In this document: one piece after another, positions 36,134 through 47,185 of the stretch
How positions within the stretch are numbered: position 1 is the first letter of the stretch
How the letters are laid out: each line of letters starts with the position of its first letter
DNA from: Indibacter alkaliphilus LW1
GTDB taxonomy: Bacteria; Bacteroidota; Bacteroidia; Cytophagales; Cyclobacteriaceae
Direction: 5' to 3'
DNA length: 64,000 bases
Assembly: GCF_000295935.2 (NCBI RefSeq)
Contig: NZ_ALWO02000037.1
Span: 212,259-276,258 of the forward strand
Notes under the pieces: generated by a model
The model's database searches: none
Told to the model about the DNA's origin: nothing
The model's input: only the letters and a program-made list of their open reading frames with translations
Made by a program: the position numbers and the translations under genes

Positions 36134-36946
36134 TTATCGAGTCACTAGATTCAAAACTAAGGCAATGGCAGTCACTGATGAAATGATCAAAGCAATGGAT
36201 TGGGCTGCATTTTCACCTGCACCGATTTCTCTGATTTTCAAAGGTTCAGCGTATATCTGATCATTGGGCTGAATAAAATAAAAGGGGGATTGAATCAACT
36301 GTCTGTCATTCAGGTTTACTCTGTGCAATTTAGATCCTTCAGGGTATTGCCTAATAATCAGTACCTCATCCCTTTTGGCCACCGGTGTCAGATCACCTGC
36401 TTGGGCTATGGCTTCAAAAATGGTCATCCTATCTTGTAAGACTACATGCTTTCCGGGCCTCCTAAACTCACCAAGTGTGGAAAAACGAATACCTCCTAAT
36501 TTTACCCTTACATACAGTTCAGTCGTTACATATTCTCTCAGCTTTTCTTCAATCACCTCTCGTGTTTCTTCCAAGGTTTTATTCATCACATTAAGCTCAC
36601 CAATTATCGGTAATCTGATATTTCCCTTTTTATCAACGGAGTATCCTGTCATGTAATAAATATCGCCTCCTGTTTGTGCAATTTGCCCCACCATTCTATT
36701 TGCTCCATCCTGAAACTTGGCATTAAAACCACTCTGAATCATATCCTCAGCCGTTTTAACATCCACATCAATGATATCATTATATTGGAGTTTATATTCC
36801 GGGAGTTCGTAAGTTACCATTACGTCTTCCTGAATGGGCTCATTCCCTTCTAGATTTTGGAGATAAATAATTCTTTTGTTGGAAACGCAGGAGGCTGCCG
36901 TCAGGACAGTCAAAATAAGCCCTAGTAGTTGATAAAATCTATTCAT
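36134..36946 (-). CDS. Wza-like polysaccharide export lipoprotein
   Basis: A 270-residue outer-membrane export protein starting at the ATG 36944-36946, which gives a lipoprotein signal ending LTAASC; an upstream in-frame start would spoil it. The Poly_export and SLBB-like segments are visible (YELPEYKLQYNDIIDVDVKT, YSVDKKGNIRLPIIGELNV, GEFRRPGKHVVLQDRMTIFE). A C-terminal hydrophobic helix (SIALIISSVTAIALVLNLV) fits the membrane-spanning end known for Wza-type channels. It precedes the Wzc-like kinase by 5 bp; the two form the core export machinery. A possible minus-strand -7 element TAAGTTTG lies at 36989-36996. Confidence 0.9.
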   Translation of the reverse strand: MNRFYQLLGLILTVLTAASCVSNKRIIYLQNLEGNEPIQEDVMVTYELPEYKLQYNDIIDVDVKTAEDMIQSGFNAKFQDGANRMVGQIAQTGGDIYYMTGYSVDKKGNIRLPIIGELNVMNKTLEETREVIEEKLREYVTTELYVRVKLGGIRFSTLGEFRRPGKHVVLQDRMTIFEAIAQAGDLTPVAKRDEVLIIRQYPEGSKLHRVNLNDRQLIQSPFYFIQPNDQIYAEPLKIREIGAGENAAQSIALIISSVTAIALVLNLVTR

Positions 36947-37228
36947 AAATGATGTTGTATTGGCAAAGCCACTTTTACAATAACCGTGCAAACTTAATTA
37001 TTTTATTCTATTCATTCAGAAATTAAATGGGTAAATTGAGTTGAATACTTCATATTTACGCATAGCCCATATCCTAAAAAGCCAACTCAAAAATTACAGA
37101 ATACTATTATTTTGTGTTTAAGTACATTTATTCAGGGTTAATAAGTCAGTCCGATAATGCATCTCTTTACCAATCATACAAAATGTGTAGACAAACTAAT
37201 TCAAAAAATTGGCTATATCTCCTTCCCC

Positions 37229-38191
37229 TTAAACCTCAAACTTCTCCTCTAATTTTCTTTTTCCCAACAAATACAATGCTGCTACAGCAATCATCAGGCA
37301 AAGCATAACCCAAGATTCAGGAAAACGCTGGTCCCGCAACACAAACAAATAATTGATCAAGAACTGCGTACCTGCAAAAATAAAAGCTACAATAATGTGT
37401 GGCCAAGCCATTTGATTGGCCATAATCTGATAAAGATGTTTCCTATGCGGCTCAAAGATATTTTCCTTTCTTTTGATTCGCTGCACCAAGGTTCCAATGC
37501 TATCGACTCCATAGACAAATAACAAAATTATCACAGTCCAATTTCCGGTTTCCAAAAACATCTTTAACATAAAATACACCATCATATATGCAAAAGAAAC
37601 ACTACCTATATCCCCGGCAAACATGAGAGCCCTGCCATTTCTCAGGTTATAATAGAGAAATACAAAAACTGCAATGCCCAAATACAAAACCATACTCTCT
37701 TTGACGCTGGGAAAAACCCTGTCCAAAAGAAAAACAGTTCCCAAAAAAACCAATGCATAAAGTCCGGTGATCCCATTGATCCCATCCATAAAATTAACTG
37801 CATTTAAAATACCCAAGGTCAAGACGAGAAGAATTGGGAAAGCCCAAATCGGCAAATCTCCAAAAAGTCCCAAATCAGCAAAGAGCAGTACAATGGCAAT
37901 TAGCTGAACCAATATCCGGATCCTCCTGGACATTCCTTTGATATCATCCCAAAAGCTAACCCCTGATATCAATACCAAACCTGATACCATCAGACTATTT
38001 TGGAAATCCATCAAAACCCACCATAAAACTATAGAGATTGGAAATAGAATACCTCCACCCCGAACTGTTGGGATTTGATGGGAAGAGCGGGAATTGGGTT
38101 TATCTACTATATGGAGGCCTTTAGCAAGTCGGTAATAGATCAATGAAAGAATGGTAAGAATGGAAAAAACCAATAAATATCTAATAGGCAT
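37229..38191 (-). CDS. WecA/MraY-family undecaprenyl-phosphate sugar-1-phosphate transferase
   Basis: A 320-residue polytopic membrane protein from the ATG 38189-38191 (MPIRYLLVFS). About ten TM helices with the family's cytoplasmic loop motifs VDKPNSRSSH and RGGGILFPIS, the Asp cluster SFWDDIKGM, the NAVNFMDGING motif and the PHRKHLYQ loop. These define glycosyltransferase 4 enzymes, which attach the first sugar phosphate (often GlcNAc or a related sugar) to the lipid carrier. This is the likely initiating enzyme of the polysaccharide made by this locus. It is 57 bp downstream of the giant adhesin gene and may be read through with it. Confidence 0.9.
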   Translation of the reverse strand: MPIRYLLVFSILTILSLIYYRLAKGLHIVDKPNSRSSHQIPTVRGGGILFPISIVLWWVLMDFQNSLMVSGLVLISGVSFWDDIKGMSRRIRILVQLIAIVLLFADLGLFGDLPIWAFPILLVLTLGILNAVNFMDGINGITGLYALVFLGTVFLLDRVFPSVKESMVLYLGIAVFVFLYYNLRNGRALMFAGDIGSVSFAYMMVYFMLKMFLETGNWTVIILLFVYGVDSIGTLVQRIKRKENIFEPHRKHLYQIMANQMAWPHIIVAFIFAGTQFLINYLFVLRDQRFPESWVMLCLMIAVAALYLLGKRKLEEKFEV

Positions 38192-38248
38192 ATGACAGCT
38201 ATAAGTGATTTGCAAAGAAAAATATTTCTTTCTTTAATTCTAAATTTA

Positions 38249-41200
38249 TCAGCGAATAAGCAGGAATACTCCTGTTCTATTTACCTTCTCCCCACTTCTG
38301 GTTAAAAATTCTGCCTTATACACGTAGTTACCATTAGGCACCTCTACCCCGTTCAGCGTTCCGTCCCAACCTCTATTTTCCAGTCCTTCTCCTTCGAAAA
38401 TCAAATCTCCCCACGTGTTGAAAACATATAACTTCATATCAGCCAAACCTCTGAATTTAGGAACAAAGAAGTTGTTTTTCCCATCAAACCTTGATGGAGT
38501 GAATGCATTGGGAATTTCGATCAAATAGTCATCGTACACCTGAACTAACCTGGTAAACTCTGACTGACATCCAAAGGAGTCAATGGTCACCAACTTCATC
38601 ACATAGTCACCTTTTTCTGAATACTGGTGAACAGGATTTTGCAAACTACTGGTATTCCCATCACCGAAATCCCAATTCCAAATAACAATATCTCCCTTTG
38701 ATTGATCAATAAACTCCACGTCTTCCAAAATATTGATATCCTGATTGACCAAAACCTGACCCGGTAAAATCTCAAGTTGATAATCAAAGGAAGCTTCATT
38801 CAACTCATCTGCAATCAAAACAAGAATCCTTTCAGTACTAGTTCTACAGGCACTTCCTTTAAAGCCCATTTCAACCAGGTAAGTACCTGACTGATTGATT
38901 GTCCTCAAATCAGCCAATCGTAGGGATGCTCCAGTTGGAGAGGTGATAAAGTAATCAAACACATCAGGATTGAATCCTTCTATAAATTGGGTTAAATCAA
39001 CAGTTTCATTCGGATCACATACAATAGAAGGGTTTGAAGTCCTCAATTGGGGCAGTGGATCTACCTGAACCAAAACCTCCACCATCTCAGCGTCACAAAC
39101 CCCAGACCCTTCCACTGTCACATAGAATTTATAGGGCTGACTATTTGCCGGAAGACCTTCTATCCCCACCCTACCTATGCTGGAGATAGTGAATATGGCT
39201 CCTTCCGCCGTAGTATAACCTGAATTGATCTGATTGTTGCCATTGGGGTCAAGATACCATTTGTAAGTAGGACTGAGGCTGGAATTTGGAATAGACGGAA
39301 TCAAATTCGCAATTTCTCCTTCACAGATGAATACATCATCGGCTCTTAAAGGGGTTGGGCTATCACCAACTATCAAGTCTTCCGAGATAACCTGGCATCC
39401 AGCAGCATCAGTGATCTGAATTTTGTAGCTGCCTATACCAATTGAGCTTATTTCCAGCAAATCATTACTCCATAAATACGACGGAGTTACCCAGTTTCCA
39501 TTTGGCATTTGTAGGCTAACCGTGTAAGGAGCTGTTCCCCCATTCACATTCATACTCAACATACCATTCTCTTCAGCACAGGAAGCGTCCACTGCCTTGG
39601 CATCAGACAGAGAAAGGGCCGCATCAGGTCCTGATACTACCACAGGTTCAGCCAAAGTAAATGTACAGCCTGAAGCATGTTCTGCAGTAAGGGTATAGCT
39701 GCCAGGTTGCAAGTTCTCTATGATATTATTTGGATATGTAGTAAATGCACTTCCATTCAAACTGAAGCGGATATTTGCTGCAGAGGCCACGGGGTTAATG
39801 ATGATACTTCCTCCCTCACCAAAACAGTTCTCGTCTACTGCTGTGGCTGTAAACTGGGGATCGGGATAAACCCTTACTTCTACCCTTTTCTGATCACCCT
39901 CACAGATCTCGGGACCTTCTACAGTAACAAAATATACTGCCGGAGAGTCTTCAGAACTCAAACCTGATATTCTCAACCTACCTTGGGCATTGATCTGGTA
40001 ATTGACACCTCCTATAGTTTGACCATTACTGATCTCATTCCCAGCAGAGACCATGTTCCTGTACCACCTAAAAGTCTTTTTGGAAGAAGCTGGATTTACA
40101 TCAGGAAGTAAATCAATTATCTCTCCCTCACAAACTTCAAAAAGGTTGTCGATAAGGATTTCAGTAGGCCCATCTTCAATATTGATACCGTTTGCTAAGG
40201 TAAAGCTACAGCCTTCTGCATCAGTCACAGAAACCTCATAGTTGCCCAAAGGCAGCTGATTGAATGTATATGTCGAATCAGAAGTCTGTATTTCTCTCCC
40301 TTGCCCGGAATTCAATTCTGTCAGTTTCAATGTATAGGCTGGCCACCCTCCTTTGATCCCTATAGCAATCAAACCATCTGATGTGCCACAAGCCGCATCT
40401 TTACTATCCAGCAATTCGAGTGATAATGCCTGGGCTGCTATAATCTCTACTTCTTCAACTTCGCTGATACAATCAAAGGAATTCTTTGCCTGCAGGGCAT
40501 AAATACCAGGTCCAAAATTCCTACCTTCCAAAGCAGTCCTGCTCTCCCAAGGTCCGTTATTTACTGAATAAACCCAATCAGAAGGAGCATTTCCAACTAT
40601 TTTTATACTACCATCCTGACTTCCTGCACAACTCTCCCGTTCTACTTCAATTATAGGGACAGGTGTAGGATGGACAGTAACTTGGATTGGCATTTCTGTA
40701 TCCGTACAGGATACATAGAAATAAAACGTATAAACCCCTGGAGCCAATCCACTTACTGTCAATACTGGATTGATCCAATTACTATCATCAATGGCGTAGG
40801 ACACCTCAGCATTATCGGGATCCAATCCTTCGCTGATCAGTCCATTTTGACTGGGAAGCTTATACCAGAACACATCTGTAGGAGACGCAGGCGCTCCAGA
40901 TGCCAAATGTACAGGTGCCAATATCACATCTTGTCCCTCACAAACATCCATTGGAGGAATCAATTCATATTCGGGATCAGGTGCGGTACCAATTTCAAAA
41001 TCAAAAACAGCTTCACAGCCAAAATCATCCTTTACAAGAAGGAAGTATGTACCCGGTGCAAGGTTTTCAATCCCTGCTAAAGTTCCACCTGATAGACTTT
41101 GCCCGCTGATGGGATCATCCTTCTTCCATTCAAAGGTGAAATCTCCCCATCCACCTGTGACCTGCAAATTGAAAATCCTGCCATTATCCAAACCGCAGGA

Positions 41201-44200
41201 AGCTCTGAAAACATCAGGAGTATTGGCAGTAATTGGTTGCTCAGGAGCATCTACCAAAACATCAGGAATAAGAAGTTGGCAGCCATCCTGATAAACAGCA
41301 TCTCGGATATAAATGGTATAAATACCTGAAGCCAGCTGGTCAAAACTACTTTCACTTTGCCAATTATTTCCATCAAGACTAAATTCATAGCCACCGCTTC
41401 CCCCAGAAACTGAACCTACACTGATCAATCCATTCTCATCCCCAAAACAGGTAATGGGCTCCACCTCAACAGAGGCTGTCAAGCCTTCCAAAATTTCAAG
41501 ATTGGCTTCTGTAAGCTGCGTACAGATTCCCTGGCCTGATATTCTCAAATAATAAGTATAAACACCAGGACCGATACCCTCCAGATAAAGAACTCCGTCT
41601 ACAATGTTGTAGATAATGCCATCTTCAGCCGGATCTGAGCTTGAGACTACCGGCTGCGAAGTATTTGAAGTCTTATACCAGCGCAGCTCCGGCACTACCC
41701 CGGCAGGCACATTGATATCAGGTACCAATGCAGCTGTATTGGCCTCACAATAAACTGCTGAAATCGGCTGTGAGTCCACAGACACACCTTCATTATTTAC
41801 AAGGTTAAAAAGACCGTTAACCTCCAGCTCACAACCATTCTCATCTCTTACTTTCACACTGTAAGAACCCGGTGAAAGTCCTGTAAGGGTATAATTATTG
41901 CTGTTCTCTTCAAATTCAAAATCACTGATTCCCTGTCCGTTGACTGTAATTATATAAGGAGATGTTCCTCCATTCACAGAAAAAGTCAACTCCCCATTAC
42001 TGTCCCCACAACTTGGATCTGTGCTATCAACAGCTTGCACTTGCAATGGGGAAGGTTCTTGAATACCCAACTCAAAAATGGAAAAGCACCCATTTGGGTC
42101 CTCTACCCGAACACTGTAATCCCCGGCTGCAAGGTTGCTAAAACTACCGGTCTGGTTACTCTCGCCTGTATTGAGCGAGTAAGTATAGCTGCTCTTACCT
42201 CCGGCAGTCAGATTGATTTGACCATCATTACTTTCAAAACAAGTCAAATCTACTACTTCAAATATAGGGGCAGGCAATGGGTTGACCAATATTGTAGCAG
42301 GAATCATAGGAGCAGGACAAACGCCATCTCCTGAAACATCCATAAGGAATTCATAGGCATTTTCTGAAGCCGTCAAACCTGTGAGATTGAGGTCACCGGC
42401 ATTGATACTTACCTGAGCACCGAAGATTTCATCTCCGGAATTAATCTGCAAGGTATCTCCCTGCGCATCAATATAATACCAGGTAAATACAGGTACCGAC
42501 CCTGCTAAATCAATGATCTCAGGGCTTAAAACAGCAGTAATTGATTCTCCACTGACTGGATCTTGCTCGCAGATTTCAGCATTGCTAACTCCAAAAACAG
42601 GTATTGGAGAGGCTTCTATGGTAATCGTTTCACTCAGTTCGCAGCCATTGGCATCCAACACCTGAATGCTGTATGTACCCGGAGCCAAACCTGAAATGCT
42701 GGCAATACTGCCCTCAACATCAAGATCCAAAGCGGTTTGTTCTTCACCATCCAACAACATGGAATAACCTGGAGTACCACCCGAAATCAAAATTTCAATG
42801 AGCCCGTTGTCTTCATTACAAGAAGTATCCAGCAGATTTTCTAAAGAAATCAGCAATGGATCGGGTTCTGAAATAATTACTTCAATCAAGTCAAAACATG
42901 AAGTCACCGTATTGGTAGCTCTGACTTGATAAGTTCCAGCTGAAAGACCTGTAAATTGGCCACTGTTGTTAATTTCACCAGTTGACACCAGTTCATAGCT
43001 GAATTCAGGTTCTCCATTAGCAGTCAATATAATCTCTCCGTCAGAAGCACCATGACAGGTAGGTGCTACAAAATCGAATTCAGGCGCAGGTAAAGGATTT
43101 ACCAACACTTCTACTTCAATTTTGGGTTCCACGCAGACCCTGTCTCCGCTTACATCCAAGAAAAACTTATAAGGAGTAGCACTTGCTGGTAAGCCTGTCA
43201 AAGATAAGATTCCATTTCCATCAATACTCGTATTGGCACCAAGCACATTGTCCCCTGTATTGATCTGCACTTCATTTCCTGAACCATCCAAATAATACCA
43301 AATAAATACGGGACTGGCTGAAGCCAATTCAATTATCACCGGACTCAAGACGGCCGTATTCGCTGATCCTGAATTCCCATCCAATACACAAATTATATCT
43401 CCTAAAGCATCAAATTCGGCAAAAGGATCTGCTTCCACTGTGAAATTTAACCCAGTCTCACAAAGATTGCTGTCTCTTAAAATCAATTCATGGTCACCAG
43501 GGCTAAGGTCAGTTAGGGTGATATCCAGACCATCTATCGAAAAATCAAAGCCGCTTACTGGAGTCCCATCCAAGAGCAGTTCATAAATAGGGCTTCCTCC
43601 ACTAATTCTGATGTTTATAGTGCCGTTTTCCTGGCCGCAGAAAGAATTTTCCTGAGCCATAAGATCTAAAACTAAAGAATCAGGTTGTTCAACCACAATG
43701 GAAGTACTCTCCTCGCAACCAGTGATTTTATTTCTTACAAAAACCTGGTAGGTGCCTTGGATAATTCCTGTATTGAATACCGGAGCATCCTGATACCCTG
43801 CGGATAATGGCCCATCAATTCTAAATTCAAAATCAGTGATTGAGCCATTGAGTACATTGATTTCTATTTCACCATCATTTCCACCAAAGCAGGAGACATC
43901 ATTTTTATAGGCTATTTCTATTTCAGGAAGGGCGAAAATTTCAAATGTGACCGCTTCTCTGGGTAGGTCACAGGCATCAGGTCCTGACATTTCAAGGTAT
44001 AGCGTATAGACACCTGCCTGCAAACCGCTTATATTCAATTGTCCATTGGCATTATTGATATCATAAACCATCCAAAAAGGCCCATTCCCATTTCCGATTG
44101 GGCTTCCACCGTTAGGCTCAGTATACCAATTAAATATAGGTACCGCTGTTGCTTGTATTTCGAAGAAGTCGTAGGTTACATCAATAAAAAGTCCACTTTG

Positions 44201-46945
44201 GTCTTCACATACCGGAGCAGGTTCAATGATATCAAAAACAGGCTTGGTAATGGCATTTAATGTAAAATCCATGGAAGCAGGGCAACCTTGGGCATCCGTG
44301 AAGGTAATGGTATATGGTGTATTGGGAGCCAAGCCCTCATAGGTATAAACTCCTCCTGAACCAGCAATCAAATTGCTGGAAGGTCCTCCTGAAATACTGA
44401 TATTACTACTGGAATAAGGTGTATTTCCACCTGAAATTTCAAAGCTAAAGCGTCCATTGTCCAATTCACAGGATGCCTCTTGCCTTGCCTCTTCAATAAT
44501 CAATAAATCTTCTTCAGGACCTTGAACATTGACATCAATCAATTCTATACAATCCGGTCCAGAAGAAGTGACTTCAACTTCATATTCTCCAGGTAACAAT
44601 CCTGTAAACTCACCTGTACTGTTTGGCCCTTGAAGTTGCTGTCCTGCCAAATCCAATAGACGGAATGTCTTATCACCATTTCCCCCTGTTGCGCTCACAC
44701 TAACAGTTCCTATTCCCGCTCTGCACCAATCCGGATCGCTGCTCCAGTTCGCATTTATGGGTGGGTGAACTGTAACTCTGGCCGTGGTCTGAATATCACC
44801 GATAAACGGACAGAAATTGGGTGCGTTGGGAAAGTTGGAATTGTTTTGGGAAGCAACCTCAACGAAAAATTCATAGGACTGAATATTTGCTCCATCGGAA
44901 GGAAGGCCTGTCAAAGTCAATATCCCCTCTGGACTTACTTCCACTTGTACAGCTCTATCGTTGATAGTAACCGTAGTACCGTCAACCAGAGCTCCTGTTC
45001 TGTTTGCTGTCCGATACCACCTGAAATCGGCTTGAATACCGGTAGGATTAAACTGCCCGTCAATAAAAGGAGTAAAACTTACAGGCTGGAAAGCACAAAT
45101 AACCTCTTCCTCTGAAGTCAATTCTACTGGGGTTCCAAGCTCCTGATCCACTTCAATAGGAATTTCTAAAGGACAGCCATCTTCGTCTGAAGGATTCCAA
45201 ACTTTTAAGGTGTAAGTACCTAAATTGACATTATCCAATTCAAAAAGCCCAATACCTGTGGCTGAATCAAAAACCTCAGAAGCTCCACTTTTCCCAAGAT
45301 TGACTTCTGTACCTGAAACAGGTTGCCATATCCACTCATAATCAAAACCATTGACCAGAGAGGAAACTTCCACGTCAAAAATCCTACCATTGCCCTGGCC
45401 GTCACAGGTCGGAAAATCGATATCCCCTTTATCTTTTTCTTCAGGGAATGGATTGGAAACAACAGTAACTGTTTTCGCAAAAGACGTCAGCCCATAGTTA
45501 TCAATGACCTGATAGTAGATTTCAGCTTCCCCCAGGAAACCTGGTTCTGGCACAAATTTAATGGCAGCCTTCACCCTGTCTTCGTCATCACTTAAATCAA
45601 CATTTACGTCCAGTTCTACTGTAAAAGTACCCTTACCGGGAATTGTGACTGAATTATTTAATGGATTACATTTTTCAATACAAACATCAGATGCACCACA
45701 ATTATTATCACTTGGATCTCCTCCTGTTGGAGGAGTATTGTTTGGAGCTAGGGGATCGTTTTCGTAGAGTTGTACGCACCTTACAAAGGAGTTGTCTGAT
45801 GTAAGTGTCACATCAAATTCGAATAAATTCTCCTCATTTTCACAGATCTCCGCTCTCAGATTATCCACCTCAGGGATGGGGATAGCCAAATAATCAGATA
45901 CCTCCACCGTTACATTCCTGATTTCATGAAAGTTGGTTTGACCACCAGTAGAGGCTGCAAATCCAATTTTAAGGTTTTCAGGTGCAGGGAAATTATAAGG
46001 AATATCAGTCACTATAGGTTCTACCCTTCTAAACCCATTTGACCTGACCAACATGTCAATAGAAAGAAGATAAAATCCACCTCCTACTGGTTTCAGGTTC
46101 ACAAATACTTTCCTATACCCATCTATGTCGCAGTCCACAGCCTTTACAGCAGAAGCTAAGGAAAACCTTTTATCTATGTCGGCAACATTTGGATATAAAT
46201 ATGAAGCTGGAGGCAACAAAACTGCCGGATTAGGTTCGTTGTCAGGGCCGTGAAGCACCCTTTTCCCTGCTATAAACCTGTAATCCTCTGTTTCTGGACC
46301 CCTTATGGAGATGGATTGAAAAAAATCCTTACCTAAGGCAGGTGGAATAAATGAAGTGTTTATTGGAGGAGCATTCGGGTCATCAAAACCTCCAAACCTT
46401 CCCTCCATATTATTTCCAAAATTTTTAAATGCGTCCAACCCCAAACCCAAGTAGCCACCTTTCAATCCAGGAAGGATAACAGGGGGAACATTTGTTGGGG
46501 CATTGATTGGAGCATAGCCTAGAGAACCTCCCCAACCACCAATCTGAAAATCAGCCTCTGAAATATTACCGTCAAATAAAAAGACAGAAATGCCATCTGC
46601 ACCTGATCCTCCATACATAAAATATTCAAAAGAGAATTTCAGACCATATGCCGAAGAGAACGGAAGATCTACAAACACATAACCCCGCTGGTCATTGTTG
46701 TTATTGGTTAGTCTTAAAAACCCTTGACCATCCACATGTTCTGGGGTTGAGGCAGTCAGAATAGGAATATTGGGACTTCCCCCCAAAACAGTATTTTGCC
46801 TAAATCCTGAACCCGTAAACGGCTCACAATAAGGAAATCCATCACGCGGAATGATTACTTGAGCTAAAAGATTTGGTGAATATAAACCCAGCAGTGCCCA
46901 AAAAAACACAAATCGAATTAGCCCTATAGTATATTTCTTATCCAT
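38249..46945 (-). CDS. Giant surface adhesin, lectin + SprB-type repeats + PKD + CHU_C tail (paralogue 1)
   Basis: A 2,898-residue secreted protein. It has a signal peptide (LLGLYSPNLLAQ) and an L-type lectin-like domain (about 60-330; SFEYFMYGGSGADGISVFLF, GGWGGSLGYAP). Then come eight modules of about 270 residues, each combining a SprB-like unit (C-F-G-x-N-D-G-E-I type), a second Cys unit with a GG..PY core, and an Ig-like unit beginning I/V-C-E-G. Cys-containing module starts recur near 45.1, 44.2, 43.4, 42.6, 41.7, 40.9, 40.1 and 39.3 kb, a period of about 0.82 kb. A PKD domain follows (IVIWNWDFGDGNTSSLQNPV, near 2,720), then the gliding-motility C-terminal domain (IEIPNAFTPSRFDGKNNFF to the end), the type B signal for type IX secretion. 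Role: adhesion, motility or polysaccharide binding at the cell surface. Promoter candidate at 47056-47085. Confidence 0.88.
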   Translation of the reverse strand: MDKKYTIGLIRFVFFWALLGLYSPNLLAQVIIPRDGFPYCEPFTGSGFRQNTVLGGSPNIPILTASTPEHVDGQGFLRLTNNNNDQRGYVFVDLPFSSAYGLKFSFEYFMYGGSGADGISVFLFDGNISEADFQIGGWGGSLGYAPINAPTNVPPVILPGLKGGYLGLGLDAFKNFGNNMEGRFGGFDDPNAPPINTSFIPPALGKDFFQSISIRGPETEDYRFIAGKRVLHGPDNEPNPAVLLPPASYLYPNVADIDKRFSLASAVKAVDCDIDGYRKVFVNLKPVGGGFYLLSIDMLVRSNGFRRVEPIVTDIPYNFPAPENLKIGFAASTGGQTNFHEIRNVTVEVSDYLAIPIPEVDNLRAEICENEENLFEFDVTLTSDNSFVRCVQLYENDPLAPNNTPPTGGDPSDNNCGASDVCIEKCNPLNNSVTIPGKGTFTVELDVNVDLSDDEDRVKAAIKFVPEPGFLGEAEIYYQVIDNYGLTSFAKTVTVVSNPFPEEKDKGDIDFPTCDGQGNGRIFDVEVSSLVNGFDYEWIWQPVSGTEVNLGKSGASEVFDSATGIGLFELDNVNLGTYTLKVWNPSDEDGCPLEIPIEVDQELGTPVELTSEEEVICAFQPVSFTPFIDGQFNPTGIQADFRWYRTANRTGALVDGTTVTINDRAVQVEVSPEGILTLTGLPSDGANIQSYEFFVEVASQNNSNFPNAPNFCPFIGDIQTTARVTVHPPINANWSSDPDWCRAGIGTVSVSATGGNGDKTFRLLDLAGQQLQGPNSTGEFTGLLPGEYEVEVTSSGPDCIELIDVNVQGPEEDLLIIEEARQEASCELDNGRFSFEISGGNTPYSSSNISISGGPSSNLIAGSGGVYTYEGLAPNTPYTITFTDAQGCPASMDFTLNAITKPVFDIIEPAPVCEDQSGLFIDVTYDFFEIQATAVPIFNWYTEPNGGSPIGNGNGPFWMVYDINNANGQLNISGLQAGVYTLYLEMSGPDACDLPREAVTFEIFALPEIEIAYKNDVSCFGGNDGEIEINVLNGSITDFEFRIDGPLSAGYQDAPVFNTGIIQGTYQVFVRNKITGCEESTSIVVEQPDSLVLDLMAQENSFCGQENGTINIRISGGSPIYELLLDGTPVSGFDFSIDGLDITLTDLSPGDHELILRDSNLCETGLNFTVEADPFAEFDALGDIICVLDGNSGSANTAVLSPVIIELASASPVFIWYYLDGSGNEVQINTGDNVLGANTSIDGNGILSLTGLPASATPYKFFLDVSGDRVCVEPKIEVEVLVNPLPAPEFDFVAPTCHGASDGEIILTANGEPEFSYELVSTGEINNSGQFTGLSAGTYQVRATNTVTSCFDLIEVIISEPDPLLISLENLLDTSCNEDNGLIEILISGGTPGYSMLLDGEEQTALDLDVEGSIASISGLAPGTYSIQVLDANGCELSETITIEASPIPVFGVSNAEICEQDPVSGESITAVLSPEIIDLAGSVPVFTWYYIDAQGDTLQINSGDEIFGAQVSINAGDLNLTGLTASENAYEFLMDVSGDGVCPAPMIPATILVNPLPAPIFEVVDLTCFESNDGQINLTAGGKSSYTYSLNTGESNQTGSFSNLAAGDYSVRVEDPNGCFSIFELGIQEPSPLQVQAVDSTDPSCGDSNGELTFSVNGGTSPYIITVNGQGISDFEFEENSNNYTLTGLSPGSYSVKVRDENGCELEVNGLFNLVNNEGVSVDSQPISAVYCEANTAALVPDINVPAGVVPELRWYKTSNTSQPVVSSSDPAEDGIIYNIVDGVLYLEGIGPGVYTYYLRISGQGICTQLTEANLEILEGLTASVEVEPITCFGDENGLISVGSVSGGSGGYEFSLDGNNWQSESSFDQLASGIYTIYIRDAVYQDGCQLLIPDVLVDAPEQPITANTPDVFRASCGLDNGRIFNLQVTGGWGDFTFEWKKDDPISGQSLSGGTLAGIENLAPGTYFLLVKDDFGCEAVFDFEIGTAPDPEYELIPPMDVCEGQDVILAPVHLASGAPASPTDVFWYKLPSQNGLISEGLDPDNAEVSYAIDDSNWINPVLTVSGLAPGVYTFYFYVSCTDTEMPIQVTVHPTPVPIIEVERESCAGSQDGSIKIVGNAPSDWVYSVNNGPWESRTALEGRNFGPGIYALQAKNSFDCISEVEEVEIIAAQALSLELLDSKDAACGTSDGLIAIGIKGGWPAYTLKLTELNSGQGREIQTSDSTYTFNQLPLGNYEVSVTDAEGCSFTLANGINIEDGPTEILIDNLFEVCEGEIIDLLPDVNPASSKKTFRWYRNMVSAGNEISNGQTIGGVNYQINAQGRLRISGLSSEDSPAVYFVTVEGPEICEGDQKRVEVRVYPDPQFTATAVDENCFGEGGSIIINPVASAANIRFSLNGSAFTTYPNNIIENLQPGSYTLTAEHASGCTFTLAEPVVVSGPDAALSLSDAKAVDASCAEENGMLSMNVNGGTAPYTVSLQMPNGNWVTPSYLWSNDLLEISSIGIGSYKIQITDAAGCQVISEDLIVGDSPTPLRADDVFICEGEIANLIPSIPNSSLSPTYKWYLDPNGNNQINSGYTTAEGAIFTISSIGRVGIEGLPANSQPYKFYVTVEGSGVCDAEMVEVLVQVDPLPQLRTSNPSIVCDPNETVDLTQFIEGFNPDVFDYFITSPTGASLRLADLRTINQSGTYLVEMGFKGSACRTSTERILVLIADELNEASFDYQLEILPGQVLVNQDINILEDVEFIDQSKGDIVIWNWDFGDGNTSSLQNPVHQYSEKGDYVMKLVTIDSFGCQSEFTRLVQVYDDYLIEIPNAFTPSRFDGKNNFFVPKFRGLADMKLYVFNTWGDLIFEGEGLENRGWDGTLNGVEVPNGNYVYKAEFLTRSGEKVNRTGVFLLIR

Positions 46946-47055
46946 TAGCCTTGCTTGCGCAAAACAGTTTTAACACTTATATTCTTACTAACTACTATGG
47001 GCTCTGGGGTGAAGGGAACCAATAGATTTGATCCGCTTCGCTACAACAATAAGGC

Positions 47056-47085
47056 CAAATATATACAAAGAATGCTTCTCTTCAA
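47056..47085 (-). promoter_or_regulatory. Bacteroidota-type promoter of giant adhesin 1
   Basis: On the minus strand TTG (47085-47083), 19-bp spacer, then TATATTTG (47063-47056). This matches the TTG / TAnnTTTG promoter of the major sigma factor in this phylum, with normal spacing. It leaves a leader of about 105 nt before the ATG. Confidence 0.55.
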
Positions 47086-47131
47086 TTAACAATTCGAAAA
47101 TTTATTTAAAGCATTTTTTCATGTTTTTGGT

Positions 47132-47139
47132 TACTTTTG
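47132..47139 (+). promoter_or_regulatory. Possible -7 element for the GT61 gene
   Basis: TACTTTTG fits TAnnTTTG and lies 47-54 bp upstream of the GT61 ATG. No TTG occurs at the normal distance, so it is weaker than the opposing promoter. Confidence 0.3.
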
Positions 47140-47185
47140 GCACATATTCAGTAAAAACCATTTCAGTCCCAGAAAAACACCCTTG